Source of the DNA: Epiperipatus broadwayi
Lineage: Eukaryota > Onychophora > Udeonychophora > Euonychophora > Peripatidae
Direction: 5' to 3'
DNA length: 64,000 nt
NCBI GenBank assembly: GCA_028023455.1
Contig: JAQFVV010012404.1
Coordinates: forward strand, 15,673,000 to 15,736,999
Below are positions 1 to 15,900 of the stretch, one piece after another (position 1 is the first letter of the stretch; the number at the start of each line of letters is the position of its first letter). Both the position numbers and the translations under genes were made by a program. The notes under the pieces are model-generated. The model was not told where the DNA came from, made no database searches, and saw nothing but the letters and a program-made list of their open reading frames with translations.

Positions 1-829
1 TTGTGTTAGTAAAATCATATAATTATATATATATATATATATAACTTTTCTCTTTGAAAAAATAAAAAATTTATTCATTTTTCTGAAGCACTGAAAGAAA
101 AAAATCAGTAAATAATATACGTACAGTTAAAAATATAATACTAAACAAAATCAAAAATGCATTATGTTGTTACATAAAAAATTGCGTAAAACATCAATCA
201 CATTGGACTGGTTTGAAAATTCTGATAAAAAAATAAAGTATAGTTAATCCTTGATTGCTATATAAATAATTTTAAGTTTCAATTTCATTTTGCATGGATT
301 TAAAACCTTATTGCTTGAAAGTTATCTATAATTATTAATTAATACAACTCTGAAAAATATGAAATACCTGAATTATATGTGAGAAAGTTCATCATTTCCA
401 ATTCAGATCTGATACTATCATCATTATTTAAAAATTTTCACTTTACTTATACTTAAAATATGTATATTAAATATAAAATTGATATATTTGTAAATCATAA
501 TTATATGATGAAACAACAATGCACAATGAGAAATGATCAAAATTAAAAAAACATTACAATAACCTTTATCAAAAATTAATTTCATTACTCAAATGATTCA
601 CATTAAATTACCAATGTAATATTAAAATGCTTATAATTGATATAATGATTTTATATTTACATATTGTACCATTATACTATTCCTACAATTATTACAAAAT
701 CAGCAGAAAACACAAAAATTAGTTTTATAGCAATCTTGCACAATCAAAAAGGATACTTAATATATAAATATATTAAATCAAGAAACAAAAAAAATTTTAT
801 ATGACAATAGTATAGATAGATAATCATAC
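1..829 (-). other. NOP14 intron 8 (partial), no other feature
   Basis: AT-rich intron sequence after exon 8 of NOP14. It holds a (TA)n run near 25-45 and scattered poly-A. I see no coding exon or element here, so the next NOP14 exon must lie outside the window. Confidence 0.6.
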
Positions 830-918
830 CCATCATCTAGATCATCTGCAGATCTATGGTAGATAATTGGTTTAGGTTTATCTTCATCTAAACCTTTCAT
901 TCTCAGAATTCTATCAAC
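830..918 (-). CDS. NOP14: NOP14 exon 8, last exon in window
   Basis: This 89-nt exon has acceptor actattgtag and ends in phase 2 at donor gtatga. It encodes VDRILRMKGLDEDKPKPIIY and HRSADDLDDG. The SADDL(N/D)DGF block of NOP14 is cut by the intron right after the glycine codon's second base. The next exon should begin off the left edge and encode F soon after. Confidence 0.9.
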
Positions 919-3900
919 CTACAATAGTTTAAAAAAAAAATCAAATAATAAATTAATTTGAAGTAAATAAATTAATTCTACATTAATAGGAATAAAGATT
1001 TTTTACAAATTAATAAAAATGTCACATAACCTATCACGTCTTCACAGTTTACATATTGCTGCTAAAAAGATTTTTATTAAGTAAAAAAAAAAAAAATTCT
1101 ACACAAATTTCACCTGAAAGAAAAATAAATAGAAACCAAATAAAAAATTTCTAATATTAAAATAAGGATTTTAAATAAAAAACTTTTTTTTGTTTGTTAA
1201 AGACTTATTATTCACCACATTTATTAATATACATCTTAAGTCATAACGACTGGTGTAACTGAATTACTTTTTATAATAATGATATCTTAAGTTTAGCCAA
1301 ATGTTACTAAAAACCTAGCTGAAAAAACTAACATTGTTTAAGTATTATACGGTCTTTTAAAATGTGAATGTTTTAAATACATTTATTAAAAAGTACATAT
1401 TGCAATAAAATCACAAACTATTATTATTTCTTTATAAGTAAACTTTAAAAAAATTGAAACAACTGACCTCATAACTGAATGAATGTCAGATATCAATTAT
1501 CTATCCAGGACTGAAGCAGAAAGCATTTGATATTGTTAATATCCTCAATAACTATCATATAAGCTCACTACTAAAGAAAGAAAATCTACATTATTAAACA
1601 GGAATTATCAAACTTCTTGCTTTCAGATTATGTGGCACATATCAGTGTTCACTCTTATGTAAGATTAGATCAAAAATATAAATTCATTTCCTGGAAATAT
1701 CATCAGGAATGAGGAGATTATGGAAATACTTTTAAAATAAATAAAAGTAAAAATAGAATATGGCATAATTATTAAGGCTTTAATGAAAGGCATACTCAGT
1801 AAATATATGGCTGAAGATTAAAAGAAAGTATGATGGAATATGGATAAATTGAAAATAGTGACATAATCCTCATAAATCTTTTAAACTTCAAAAAATTATT
1901 ATAACAAAGTAATGTAATGGCTTTATGTATTAGATCACTATAAAAAAGAAATTGCATTGTATAAATTATCCCAGTAAATCAGGAGAATTACAGAAATAAA
2001 AAAAGCAATGAGTCACATACTGCAAAAATGTTATCTCAATACATGGAATATTAAAAATATATTTATGCAGAAAAATTCACAAAAATTTCTATCAGAAGAG
2101 CTATTTTAAATTTTCTCAAAACTTTTATAAATAGGGATAATGACAAAGATAATAAGTTATATTTAATTATTAAAAACTAAATAACTACTTAGGTTATTAT
2201 AATGGGGGATATTATTGAAACATTAGTCGCAGAACAAAGGATACAGAGAACATATAGGAGCATTTCAACAATGAATATTTATTATAACAAAAGATCAAAC
2301 AGAATGTGAATGGATGTCAGCAAATAGTAAAACATAAAATGAGATAGACTGCATCTTTATTACAGATGAAAACATATTCAGAAAACAAATAATGACAGAT
2401 CATTCCAAACTAGTATAGATTATTTGATTCAAGCTGCATTTCATATGAAAAGATTAATACATATAACAAATCTTTAGAGCAATGTCAAAAAGATGATCAG
2501 AAACTGAAAAACAAATTTCGAATTTTTATCTGATATGGTGAGGAGCACAAAATATATACAATAACATTGATAAGATAGTTATTGATAATGATTAACAATA
2601 AAGTTCTAAGGCTCTATTAATAAATTTACTTCTTGCATTTAACAGGTATGATAATAATAAAAAAAATTCTAAAGTTCAAAGCAGGAAACAAAATTTTAAA
2701 AAAATAACCCAATTATAAAAAATTATATTCCAAAAATCAAAAACATATGCAAAAACAAAAAAGCACTACAGAATTATAAAACTTTAAAACAGTCACTTTA
2801 CTATGTATCATTAATAAAAAATGTATACATTTCAAAAATAAAAAAAAATATTCTTCAGATTGCAACAAGCAAATTTATTATTAAACTATAAATTTTTTCA
2901 AGGCGCTCTATTACCAGTGTTTCTCAATTGACTACATGCCACAGACCAATAATTTTTTTAATTTTTTTATTATGAACAAAAAAAAATTGGAAGAAAGATG
3001 GGTGTTTTTATAATAAAATGTAATTATTGCAGTATTTATCAAATTTAATATATATATATATATATTCAAAGAATAATAAAAAAAAAACTATACAAAAGTT
3101 TAATTAATTAACAAAATATTAAAATAATAATAAACAAAATCTAAAGAAAAACAAAGACTAATATTTAAATAACTGAGCGAAACATAATTATAATTATAAA
3201 CCCAAAAACATTTGCGATTGTTGCAAAGTATTTTCAGTATTTAGCTTGTCAAGTCTTAGAGATATATTTGTGACTACTAAGCACAAAGCTGGATTTGTTA
3301 CTAAATAATTTCTTTTTCTCTTGATTTTATAAGTGTCATTGCCAAAAAGGTCGAATCATATAAGTATATGGTTGAAAACAGCAATAACATTCTTAAGGCT
3401 TTTTCATGTAATTCTGGATATTCAGTTTTAATTTTAACCCAAAATTGAGTTATATTTGTAGAATTAAATAAAAACTTTAATGTACCATTGCAAGTTGCAT
3501 CTATTAATTTTTCTTGTTCCAAATCAGTTAGGTTATTTTCTTGTTCAATAAAAGGATTTAAAATCCACATATTGCCTTTCCATGTGTCTTCTTTCTGTGG
3601 ATAATATTGATCAAAGGCACAACAAAGTTCTGTATTTTTCAATTTACTGATATTTATATTAACTTCATTTATCAATTCTGAAAATGAATGAAACATGCCA
3701 TAGTTTTTTTTTTCTTCTATATGCTTAAAGCACATAGTTTTAACTTTTTTTCTGAATGCCTCAATTTTATTCCATAAATCAAAAGTAATACTATTTCCTT
3801 GTAGGCTTAAATTTAGTTCATTTATTAATGAAAATATGTCTGACAAGTAAGCAAGTCTAGCAATCCAATTGTTGTCATGGAAAATATTTCTCAATTCTGA

Positions 3901-6900
3901 ATTTTTTGTTTCTAGAAATGTTTCAACTTCTTTTCTTAATTCATAATCTTATTAATATTTCCCCTCTCAACAATTGTTGGACTTCTGTGTGAAGTAGTAA
4001 ATTTTCATGTCCAGATCTCATTTCATTGCATAAACTTAAAAATAATCTTGAATTTAGAATATTATATTTAATATAATTTATATCAATTGAATAAAAACAT
4101 TGTTCAAGTCGGGAGACAATTTTTTAGCAGCTAAATGCTTGCAGTGTATAATACAATGAGTAAAAATCATTTTGTCATCCATTACTTCTTCAATTTTTTT
4201 TGCAACTCCTGAATGTTTTCGAGTCATACTTGCCACTCCATCAGTACATAAGCCAACACAATTTTTCCAATTAAATGAGTTCTTTTGAATGTAATTATCA
4301 ATTGCTTTGAATATATCTGACCTAGTTGTGTGATTAGAAAGTTCAACACAACAAAAAAAATTTTCTTTTACATCATCGATTTTGTAATCAATATAATGAA
4401 TATAATATAAATATGACTTTATTGGTAACAATTGTAAACTCATCTATTTGAATTGCAAACAATGATTTGATTATTTTTTTTAATTGATTGATTTTGTCAC
4501 AAGCAATTGTATCTAGATTTCAGAACACATATTTATTAAACATGGTTTAATTAAGCTTTCATTAATAGAATATTGCTTTTTGCATATAGAAATCCCTTAA
4601 AGCAACTAAATAAGAGGCTTATTAACTAAAAGAAATTTTTTAAAAAATGGTTTTTTTTTATTCAATTCAGTACTTTTATGTTCAAAAAAATTTCAGTGGT
4701 TTATTTTGTGCATTTGAATGTTTGGTCTGTAAATGACGCATTAATTTTTCTGGCTTCATATATTTATTGGATAAAATTTCTCTGCAAATAATGCATTGAA
4801 GTCTGGGCAAATTTTCTTCCTTCTTAGGCCAAGAAATAAAACTAAATTTTAAATAATCAGGATTGAATTGATGAACAATCGTACATTTTCATTTTGCCAG
4901 AGGTGAATCATTCTGCGAATAAATAATATTTTCTTGTTATTATTCATTTTTAATAGACTAAAATTTATCAAAAAAGCAAGTATTGTTAGGTAATTTTTGT
5001 AAATACTAAAGTCTGTCTCAGTGCATGAAATACACATGTACAAAATTGTTAATGGAGAAGCATTTTTATTGTGAGATGACTGATACAAGAAAATAGAAAC
5101 TTATTGTATTTCTTGTATAGCATTTTGTTTCTTAGTTTATTTTCTATGAATTCTATGAATAAAACAACTAACAAACAAAAGAATGTCTTAGAACCGAATT
5201 AAATTTAATAATAAAATTAATCATAATTTAAAAGACTGTAAAAAAAAAAAAAAATGTAATAAATATGAACAAATTTGTAAACTTTTTGCAGACTACTAAA
5301 ATTTTTCTGAGAACTAGTCAATGGATCACCAGTTGAGAAACACTACTCTATACAATCTAACAAAAAAATATGAGATGAGTATCAAGACATTCTGCAAGAT
5401 GTATTTATTATGCAATGAAGAAATTTAAAAATGTAGCTGAAGTTCAAATCCAGAGAAAATATTAAAAATAATAAAAACGAATCTCATAAAAATTAAGCTG
5501 ATTTTAAAAAATTATATATTTTTAAGTATAATTTTTAACATACACATGCCTATCACAATGTCTATTGTGACATATTCCTACTCCATAAAAAAATTAATTA
5601 AATATTTTTGATTATTATCTTGTAGGTTTAATACTACCAGATTACAAACAACACTAAACAGATTCATTTTGGATAAAAATCAAACTGTAGAAGTAGCAAG
5701 TTTTAAAAACAACCATTCAGTTATTTTAAATTTATGTAGCACATGATTAAAAAACTAATCAGAAACAATAAACTTATATAAAACAAAAAACAAATGAATG
5801 ATGTTGTAAAAAAAAAAAAATGTCTAAATGAAAGTGAGCAACACATATCATGAGAAGACTAAATGATAGAGCAAATTCTGAAGTAGAAATCATTGAATGA
5901 CCAAAAAAAAAAGATAAAGAAAAAAATGGTGTGATAAGATGTTATTGCTTTCTAATAATGACAAAAGACAAAATTCAGGGGAAGCTAATATCATTTTAAT
6001 ACCTTCATAAGGCAAGATATCCATAAATAAGTTTTGATTTGAAAAATGCCTCAATAATTTGATGAATGAATTTTAAGTATTTAAATATAGGTAATCAAAA
6101 AACTTTATACTCTACTTTTAAAATTGTATGAGACAATGTTATTTTATGGATTGTTATTGATATATATGCTATTAAAACTCGTCAACTAAATGTCAATTTA
6201 ACATTTCTGTTAGTTACTACTGCTATATAAAAATAATGGTAAAGATTTAATTTAACGGCCCCAATATGTTGGCCCGCTATTGTTTAAAATTATAACTAAA
6301 TTTTTTGAAAATCTTATGTATATGCTACTATATTACAATTACATTCAAATTTATTCAATGTAAATTACATATATACTACTATATTACAATTACATTAAAA
6401 TTTATTCAAATGTAAAAGATAATAAAAAAAAATTTACCTTTTTAAGCATAATTGTGTCCTATGAATACTAGGAAGTTGGAAAAAAAAGTGGTATTGCTGT
6501 GTCTACTCCGGAAGGCAAATTCGTGCAGGTACAATGAAAACAAAGCTCTTCTGGTACCAGATTGAAATTTCAGTTTACGCTTTGCTCTCATCCACATATT
6601 TTCAATATTCTGGGTGTGTATGCCTTAGTCTTCGGGATGCACGAAGTTGTCCTGATAAACACCAACCGAATGCATATATATACCATTGTTGATACTGCTG
6701 ATGTTATTGTATGCAGCCCATCTGAAATAATGTGCGTACCTGATAAAATGTATTGCAGTATCAGGCCCTCCAGTGCATCAGCTGTCCTGTCTGGAACTTC
6801 TGCCAAGAAGCACTTCCTTGATCCTCTTTCTATACCGTCAAAGACCCGATGACCTCTTCATACAGACCCCCTGTGGTATTTGCGGTGGAAATAATGTCTT

Positions 6901-9900
6901 GTAGTTCTTCAGATGGAGTCTTCGTGCAAGCCATTTGATGGCCAATTCCGGAGTTTGGATGGCATTCCATAACTGATGCATATTCCAGTCTTCTGCCAGA
7001 ATAGCAGCAACATTCAAAATTTCATTATCTGGAACTAAACATGTAGTAGCCATTTTTCCAACTATAAAACTGTACATGTGTACATGAAATTCGAACTTTT
7101 GAACATAGAGGGTGTCTTTTTTTTTTTGTAACATGTGCTATAAATGTAGATAGTTTAAATTCTTATGTTGTAAATAGTTTAAATTCTTAAGTTTCAAATA
7201 AATTAAAACTAATTATTTTAATTAATGTGGTGTAATTAATCCAACATTCAAATTCTTTAAAAAGGTAAATGTTTTTTTTTATTATCTTTTACATTTGAAT
7301 AAATTTTAATGTAATTGTAATATAGTAGCATATATGTAAAATTTTCAAAAAATTTAGTTATAATTTTAAACAATAGAGGGTCAACATATTGAGACTGCTA
7401 AAGTAAACTTTTACCAAAATAATTACACTAATAACAAATAACTTCAACTGTATTAACAGTAGCATTAAAATTTTACAGATCAGAAAAAAAAAAAAAATTA
7501 ATATACATTATGTATTTAAAAAAAATAATAATAATTGAAATCTATTTCTACTAATTCTCTAAAAAGTTAATAAAAATATTCTCTAACCTCTAACTTTTCC
7601 AGTTTCAGTTTAGCTTCCATAGCTAATTCTTCTTCAGTTTTTAAACGAGTAGTCGCCTACAAAATAAATTAAAATAAATAACACGGAAAGAAAAAACAAC
7701 TAATTAACATATAAAAGAAATATTTATATGATATATATATTCTAGAGCTTGCACTCTCAACATACACTCTCTTGAACTTCAAACCATAGATTAGGACACT
7801 GATAAACCACGTCAATGGCTTCTAGAATGCACTTCAGTCTACACCTCAGTTAAGTTTAGTCTCACATGCAATCTTATGCATTACTATTTTGTATATACTT
7901 TATAAATTTATCTTACCAATTGCATATTTTTTAGTTTCAATAAATACTTTAATGATTAATAATCATTTTTATAATTAAAATTATTACATTTCATATAATT
8001 CTTAATATAAAAATAAATCCTAGATATAATAAAATATCTTTATCTAACAACAAAATGATATATGACAATATCTGTAATATAGTCATATAATCATAACACA
8101 TAAAAATAACATATAAAAGCTCTTTTCGGCAAATTTTAAATTTTTGCCCTTTTCAATAAATCTTAATTACAAAAATAACCTATATTGCATACATAGTGAC
8201 ATCTACCAGCTCTATATAAAATTAACACAAGCCTATAATTACACTTAAATATCTTTATAATAACACATATTATACAACCTTCCATTCATTTTTCATTATC
8301 CAATCATTAGTTAAATTAATTGATGTTTTATAAATGTTCATACAATTATTTATGTTATAATTAATGTAATTGGTTTCATATATCTTCCTTCTATTAATTG
8401 CTTTAATATAATTTAATGGACTTATATTTCTTAACACAAATATATATATATATTCTTAACACAATCTATTCTATGTCCATATTTTAAGTAGTGAACATAT
8501 AATGCAGATCAGTCATCTCTTCTATTAATTCTTAATATAGATTCCAAATTTAATAAAATGTAAATTTATCAATAGTATTTTTACTTAAGCAGTCAGATAC
8601 TGCATCTTCTTAAAAGTTTTTCATTTTCTTTTTGTTCATGCATCAATTATTTTGTAATTCTAAAACATGACACTTTTTACAAATCATTCTTCTTGACAAT
8701 AATATTCCAGCTATAACAATATACAGCAGTTAAATTAAAATTTCAAATGCTAAAATGGAGTTTTGTTTCTTCTTTTATTTGAATCATAGAAATTTTTAAA
8801 GTCAAATACTGTAACTTAAATTTTGTCAAATTCAGAAGAAAGAAAGTGAGAAAGAAAAGTAAGAATAATTTATAAATTTTTAGATAATTAAATCATGTTT
8901 TGAAAGTTGTTGGAATAATTTTTAATATTTTAAATCTTTTCAAAAAGAATAACGAAAATTAAGTCTGCTGAAAATAGGAAGCAAAAATGAAATAACTCTT
9001 TTAATATATATAAAGTGCTTCTATATTATTTAACATAAATTTATGATTACAAATAATTATTGAATGGGCTAAAACAAAACATGCTATTGTGCGTCATGTT
9101 ATTTCCTAACAGTTGCATAAAACCTCTATTTTTATTCTATTTTATTGTAAAACACACAAGAGGATGCCTGCAGTCCAAAGTAAACAAGCATTGGAATATT
9201 TAAAGGTAAATCAGTTAAGGATCGAGGTGTTTACCATACACAACTACAGGAGACACCGTTATACCTATCTATCCTTGCCAAGGAAAATGATTTGCTGAGT
9301 CAAACTGCTTTTGGAAAATAACATGCCTAACTATCAACTACTACTTCTATTAGGATGATTTTTTATGAACTTTGTTCCAATTACAATTTTAATTAAGAAA
9401 TTAATGTTGTAAATTTTTGTTTGATTTTTTTATTATTATTATCTATGTTGTATTTTCACACTCTGACGCTAGAAACCTCATTTTTCAGAATTAGCAAAGA
9501 AGAAATAGGGGGATAATTCACTTAGATATTTTTCTATTTTATTGTAAATAAAATCTAGGTCAACCTGCCTGCTTCACATCAGGTTATTCATGTAAATAGT
9601 AAGGTAAGATTCTCTACATTTATTTTTATAGATTAAATTGCAACACTTGATACAGAATACATCTTATATGTTTTATTTTGTTGATTAACCCTATATATAT
9701 ATTTTTCCAGTATGATTGACTAATCAACTAGTATTAATTTCTATACCTATCATATATATATATATAAATTGGGAAGAACTTAAATTAAATAGATGAAAAT
9801 CAGTAAATATATAATTTAGCTAGCCAGCATCTCAATCATTTTAAATTATTAATGTTTATTTTTCTATATAGTTATGATTTATAAAGAATGAGTGACATAG

Positions 9901-12900
9901 ATGGATTTCTACCATGAGGTAAAAGGGATGGATCTGGAGAATTATTAGTTAATAGAATGGTAGAAGTTCACATGGAACACACACACATATATATATATTA
10001 TCATTACTATTGTTATTATACTTTATGTTATTTATCATTGTCAATAAATGTTTAAGAGTTTATATTTTTCCGGTCTTTGATTTATTGAGTTGTCCTGACA
10101 TTCCACAGTTTATAAACAATTATGCATGCACACGCATCTATTTTTCTTGTCATATAAAAGTTGTAAAGTAAAACAAATATAATAAATGCTAGTTGTAACC
10201 TATACATAGGTGCAGAAGTTGCTGTGTGTATCCATTCATACCTGTTAAGGGAGTCAAAAGCAATATTCTCTCTGGGCTCGAATATTAGGGCATAACGGAA
10301 TCGGAAAGGGGTGAAAGTGGATGAACTAACCTAAATTGCATTTGATATTATTAAATAGGGATAGAGCTAGTCAATTAAAGTGCATGCAATCATTGGTTAA
10401 GCATTTCATCAGGTTTGCATTAGCATTCTACCCAAAGACTCAAAGTCCAACCATAGTTAGATGCAACTTTTTCCCCTTCCAAGCCTGGTAGGTCTCTGCA
10501 GATTGTGTCATCAGGGGCAATAAATTAGGGCACATTGAGTCATAGTCTCCAGATTGCTACATCTGCATAGTATCACAATCCACAAATTATTTTCCCATCC
10601 GTTACATCTGGTGTGTGGGCAAGTGCGAATCCAGGCACTGTGGACCGTCCGTTACAGCATGAACAGTTTTTTTTCTTCAATTTCAAACATTTTTAATAAA
10701 AAAGAAGATAACAATCATATTTTCTCTTTTCATTTTTATAATGTCAGATAACCTTCTTTTACTTTTTAAAAACCATTAACATAGCCCAACCTTTTTTTTC
10801 TCACCTTATTTTGCTTCCTAGTTTAAGATTAAATAATCAATTAGATGGTAGTTCTTATTAAATTCCTATCCCAGGTAAGTTTTTATCTTATGGCTTTCAT
10901 CAATGAGAAGCTTCTGAATGTTGAAGCAGTGTACCAAGATCTTTTGGATCTCATGCACTTTTACTTTAGTAGCCTTTTTTTTTTTTTTACTATCAAGCTA
11001 CTAGTACAAATTAAAATATATGTTAATGTTTTCAATACAAGCCATTTTTCTTCTATAATTTCAAGTCTGAAACCAGTTCATTATCAATAATACAAGTTTT
11101 AATAATCAATAAATGTTAAGAAAATCAAGGTACTATAGTTAATAAAAAACTAAGATTATTATAATATAAAAATACTGACCTAATTTCAAATCTATATAAC
11201 TATACAGGTAAAGTGGCTTGGATTGAAAACATTTAATATATTTTTCAATTTCAGTTAGTGGCTTAATAGTTAGATTGTCTGTGCCTGAATGTAACTATAC
11301 TGTAAATATAGTTTACTATGGAAATTTGTAATTCGCAAACCTTGCTATTATTTGCTAACAAAGCACTCTAGAAAATATGCATATTATACATAAATGAATA
11401 TTAAATTATGTTAATTAGTTACACTAATAAAAGATGAATTGAGTTAGTTGTAAGTGAGTATGTGAATTGAAAAGAACTGTCAAATTGAGACTAATGAAGT
11501 TTTCTTGAATGGAGAAAAAAAGGCAGGGCTAAGTTAAAGATATACTTCATTTTTAAATACTTTGAAAATGAAGATTGATAGTTAAGAAAATGAAAGACTT
11601 GAAGTGAAATAAGACATCGTCTATCATTTAATTGTCTTTAATGTAAAATAACTATGAGTTAACAGGATACTCGAGTTATAGATTTTAATATATACAAGTT
11701 AAAAAAACTCTAATCAATGGACTGTATTATTTATTTGCAGTGTATTCACACATAAACTTTGTTAATTTCTGTCCCAAGGTAAAGAGATATTTTTTTACCA
11801 GCATCATCATCATTATATACATTTGTCAGCACAGATAAATAAACTTGCTGAATTTTAAAAATTTTGCGTTGATCATTTTAAACCGATGCTTGCTCAACTG
11901 GTGTTATTAACAACACCTCCAGAATTCACAGCAGAATGACACAATCAACAATGGTATCTGTTTGTAGAATTAATGACAGCAAAGAAGTGCAGTTAATCTG
12001 TGTGAACAAAAAAAAATATGGTAAGTATAATAGTGGCAGTACTGACTCACAGTATTCGGGAATTTATCGTAAATAATCCAATAGCATGCAACATACATCA
12101 AGCACATTGGGTGTTACATATGTATTAATAAAGTTGAAGAAGATAAAGTCAAAGTTTCTACTCTTCCGTTTTTGGCAGCAGCAATGTTCTGCAGATAGTA
12201 AAACAACTGAGTGATCCAAAGATCCCAGAGTATATACTATGTAAAGAGTTAATTGAAGCTCCAAATATATATTTTCAACAGTGTCATTAAAATGGATGGC
12301 CCGCTTATGCTTTAAATGAGGAAACAGCTACATCATTAGCACAGTCATAAATTTATCTTGGCATTGCAGATACCGGCTAAATAATGTAGATTTACAGCTG
12401 ACTTGGATGACACGTTGTTGAACCAATTGCTATATGAGATGTCAGCCATAATCTTAGAAAATAAATTTATTGCGTGAAGTGAATTTGACATATAAAATAA
12501 CAAATGCAAAGTGTGTAGCACACAAGATGGTAGCAGTAAATATGTCAGAATTTCAAGCTATAATCAGTGAACTGAAAAATCTGATGGCCATAAATCACAA
12601 TTGAATAATGCATGTACAAATGTCCCAAAGAATGATCGGACATGTTATTGTTGTAGAGCAAAAGGACACACAAAAGAGTTGTGAGTTTAAAATGGAAAAA
12701 TGTCCCAAATGTGACATCAAAGCACATTTAGCTCATCTTTTTAGGGAAAAAGATAATAATTTAACAGCCAAACCATGTTTGGACTTTAAATGAGATCAGG
12801 GGGAGCTAGAAAAAACATAGATGTTAGATTGATAAAATGTTACAGATAATAGCCAGATTACACACTTCAAGTGATCATCTGTTATAATAAAATTAATATG

Positions 12901-15900
12901 GAAGTTGACAGCAGTGTTGAGCTATCTATACTATCCCTAAGAGAGTGGAATAAAATTAATGCTAAAAGAAAAAATAAAGAGAAGTTAAAAAGACAAATGT
13001 ATTAACCAGAGACAATCAATCGTAATAAAATACATATATGGGGGAAAATATTAGTATACTAGATTTAAAATATTAATGTTATTTATTGTAGAAAGGAACA
13101 TAAGATCATTGTTAGGTCAAAACTGGTTTCGACCATTAAGCAAATGTTTAAAAGCAATTAAAAAAAGTTTAATTGGAAGTGGAGGTTAGAAATAAGATTC
13201 TTGGGCTATTTAAACAAGGACTAGCTGAATGAAAGATGCAGCCAGTGGACATAGAATTAAAGAAGAATGTGCAGCCTACAGAGTTCAAACCATGATAGGT
13301 TCCATATATTTTAAATCCATAAGACGAGGAGACGATTATTGATATGGTCACAAAAGATGTGTTGACACCTGTGAAAAAATCATCATAGCAACTCTGGTTG
13401 TTATAATTGTGAAGCCTGATGGAACTATTCATCTTTGCAGAGATTATCCCATCACACTAAACAAATATATAAATAAAGGAGTAAACATTACAAGCAGTGT
13501 ATCCCATGTCAAATGTGCATAAAGAGTTATAAAAGGCAGCATTCTTTATGAGGGTAGATGAAAAGTCTGCATTCCATCAGATACCGGTCACAAAAAGAAC
13601 AATGGAGCTACTAATTATCACTACCCATGTTGGATTGTTTCTGTATGGAATTACAGTTGCTCTAAACATTTTCCAGGCTAAGAAGGATGCTTTGGTTCAA
13701 GGTTTGGAAGAAATCATTTTTTTATCTAGAAGATATTCTTACTGTTGCACAGACTAAAAATGAATTGGAAATATGTATGATGGAAGTGAGCAAAAAATTA
13801 AACAATGTAAAGGATTAAGACGAATGCTGCATAATATATATGGACCACTTCCAAGATTAAGTTTCTGGTCATGTGATAAATAAGCATGGTAAATATCCAA
13901 ACATGGAAAAAATTAGAGTGTTAAAAAAAGAAATAACAACTCCAAAAAAACATTAAAAATTTACAAGTCTTCCTGGATTGCTAAATTTTTATGAGAGCTT
14001 TCTCAAGGAAAAATAGCACATAATAATGCCATTATCTGATTATTATGAAAATGGCAATTTTGGAGATGAATAGAAGAACAAAAGATAGCTTTCTAAAAAA
14101 CAAGACTTGTTAATGTTAAAACAACTCCTAGTGCATTACCATATCGACATGGAAATGACTGTAACTACGGATTCTTCGGAATATGAAATTGAAATTATTA
14201 TCTCCCATAACTGTTATGAAGGCAAATGTCTGATAGCATACACCTCCAGGCCTTTAATATCATCTGAAAAAACTGTAGTCAGTTGCACAAGGACGTCTTG
14301 GTTATTCTTTTTGCATTGAAATTCCACAAATATGCGTATGGACAGAAATTTGCATTTTATACAGACCACTCTTCATTACTCAGAATTATTAGAAAAATAT
14401 AAAAAAAAAAAATATGCAAGCCAGACATTAATTAGATTGAAAAATATCTTATCCATATATGATTATGATCCAATCTACAAGCCAAGTAAAGAGATACGAC
14501 ATGCAGATGCCTTATCACATTTATCAGTGATAGATAGAAAGTCCAGTGTAAATTCACAGAATGATAAATTTATTGGATGTTATGAATTTTAGAAAATTTG
14601 AATAGTGTTAAAGTTGTAAATTAGACAAATCAGGACCATTTATACACAGAAGTAAAAAACTGGACCCAAACTATGTCATCAAACCTATTTAAAATGCCCA
14701 TCAGTTTATCTGTATGCAATGGATACATCCTGACAAAGATCATAAGCAGGTGCTCAAATTGTTACACATCCAAGTGTTGCGCAAATGAAGGCATTGGTTC
14801 GATTATATGTTTCATGGCTGCACCTAAATAAATTAAACAGATTATTAAATGCTGTAAAGAATGTGTCTTTGGCAAATTTACCCAAGAAAACATAAATTGA
14901 ATGGGTGGACTAAAAAACTCCATAGCAAAGGATTCACACAGAATTTTCTAGCCCAATGAATGGATACTTATTTTTAGTCAAAGTGGATTTGTATTTTCAT
15001 TGAGCCACATACAAGCTTATAAAAACTACCGATGCAGAATGTACTATCAAAGTCCTCCCAGAAGTTTTCGCTACTCATGATTATCCCAAAATCCTTATAT
15101 CAGGCAATAGAACTGAGTTTACCTCTGCAGATTTTGAAAGATATTTGGCAGACAAAAGAATACGACACCCTATCATCCAGCTTCCAATGGAATTTCTAAA
15201 AAGACAGTATAATATTTAAAGTCTGCTTTAAAGAAAATGACAACCACAGATATTAAAGAGGCATTAGTGAAAGTTATGTTTTATCAACATTTCATTCCAT
15301 GTGCATCGAGTATGAAAAATGCTGATAGTTAATATTGCAGTGAAAGTGTTAAATGCATTTATCCATGCTATTACCAATTTAAAAAAATAGAAAAAAAATT
15401 TAGACAGTGCAAAATCTAAAATTACCAAACAAGTTTAACTTGACTTAAAAAAAATTTCAAGCCGGTGAGACTGTACAGGCCAGAGATCTGCTAAAAGAAA
15501 TGTGGATTCCTGTTATTCTCTTGAAGTTAGATCTGAAGTTATCAGAGTTAATAAGCTTGAAAATGGATTGCATGTCAGAAGACATGTAAATCATCTACGT
15601 GCTCATTTTTGAGACATATCAAATGAAATGGAGAATAAATTTATAGTAGCTAATGAGAGTAAAGATACCTCCTCAATTGTGCAAAATGAAGAACTGCCTA
15701 TTGATAAGAATGTTGAAGCAAATAACAGATCACACAACAATACTGCAGATTTAAGTGGTGATAATTTCTCATTAGGATTGTCCAATCAAACAATAAAATA
15801 CAGATGATGATGACAGACGACCTGTGCTTATATTTTGAAACCAGAGAAACTGCAAAAGACCCGAGAAATTTAAAAATTATTTTCTGACTGAAGAGGAGGT

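Noticed and set aside
3041-3065. (TA)n runs here and at about 25, 9760, 32506 and 58010
   Set aside because: Ordinary dinucleotide microsatellites expected in very AT-rich DNA; not listed as separate features.
9113-9298. 61-codon plus-strand ORF
   Set aside because: It lies within the LTR-like repeat. The related copy at 41467-44144 does not keep the frame, so it is not protein coding.
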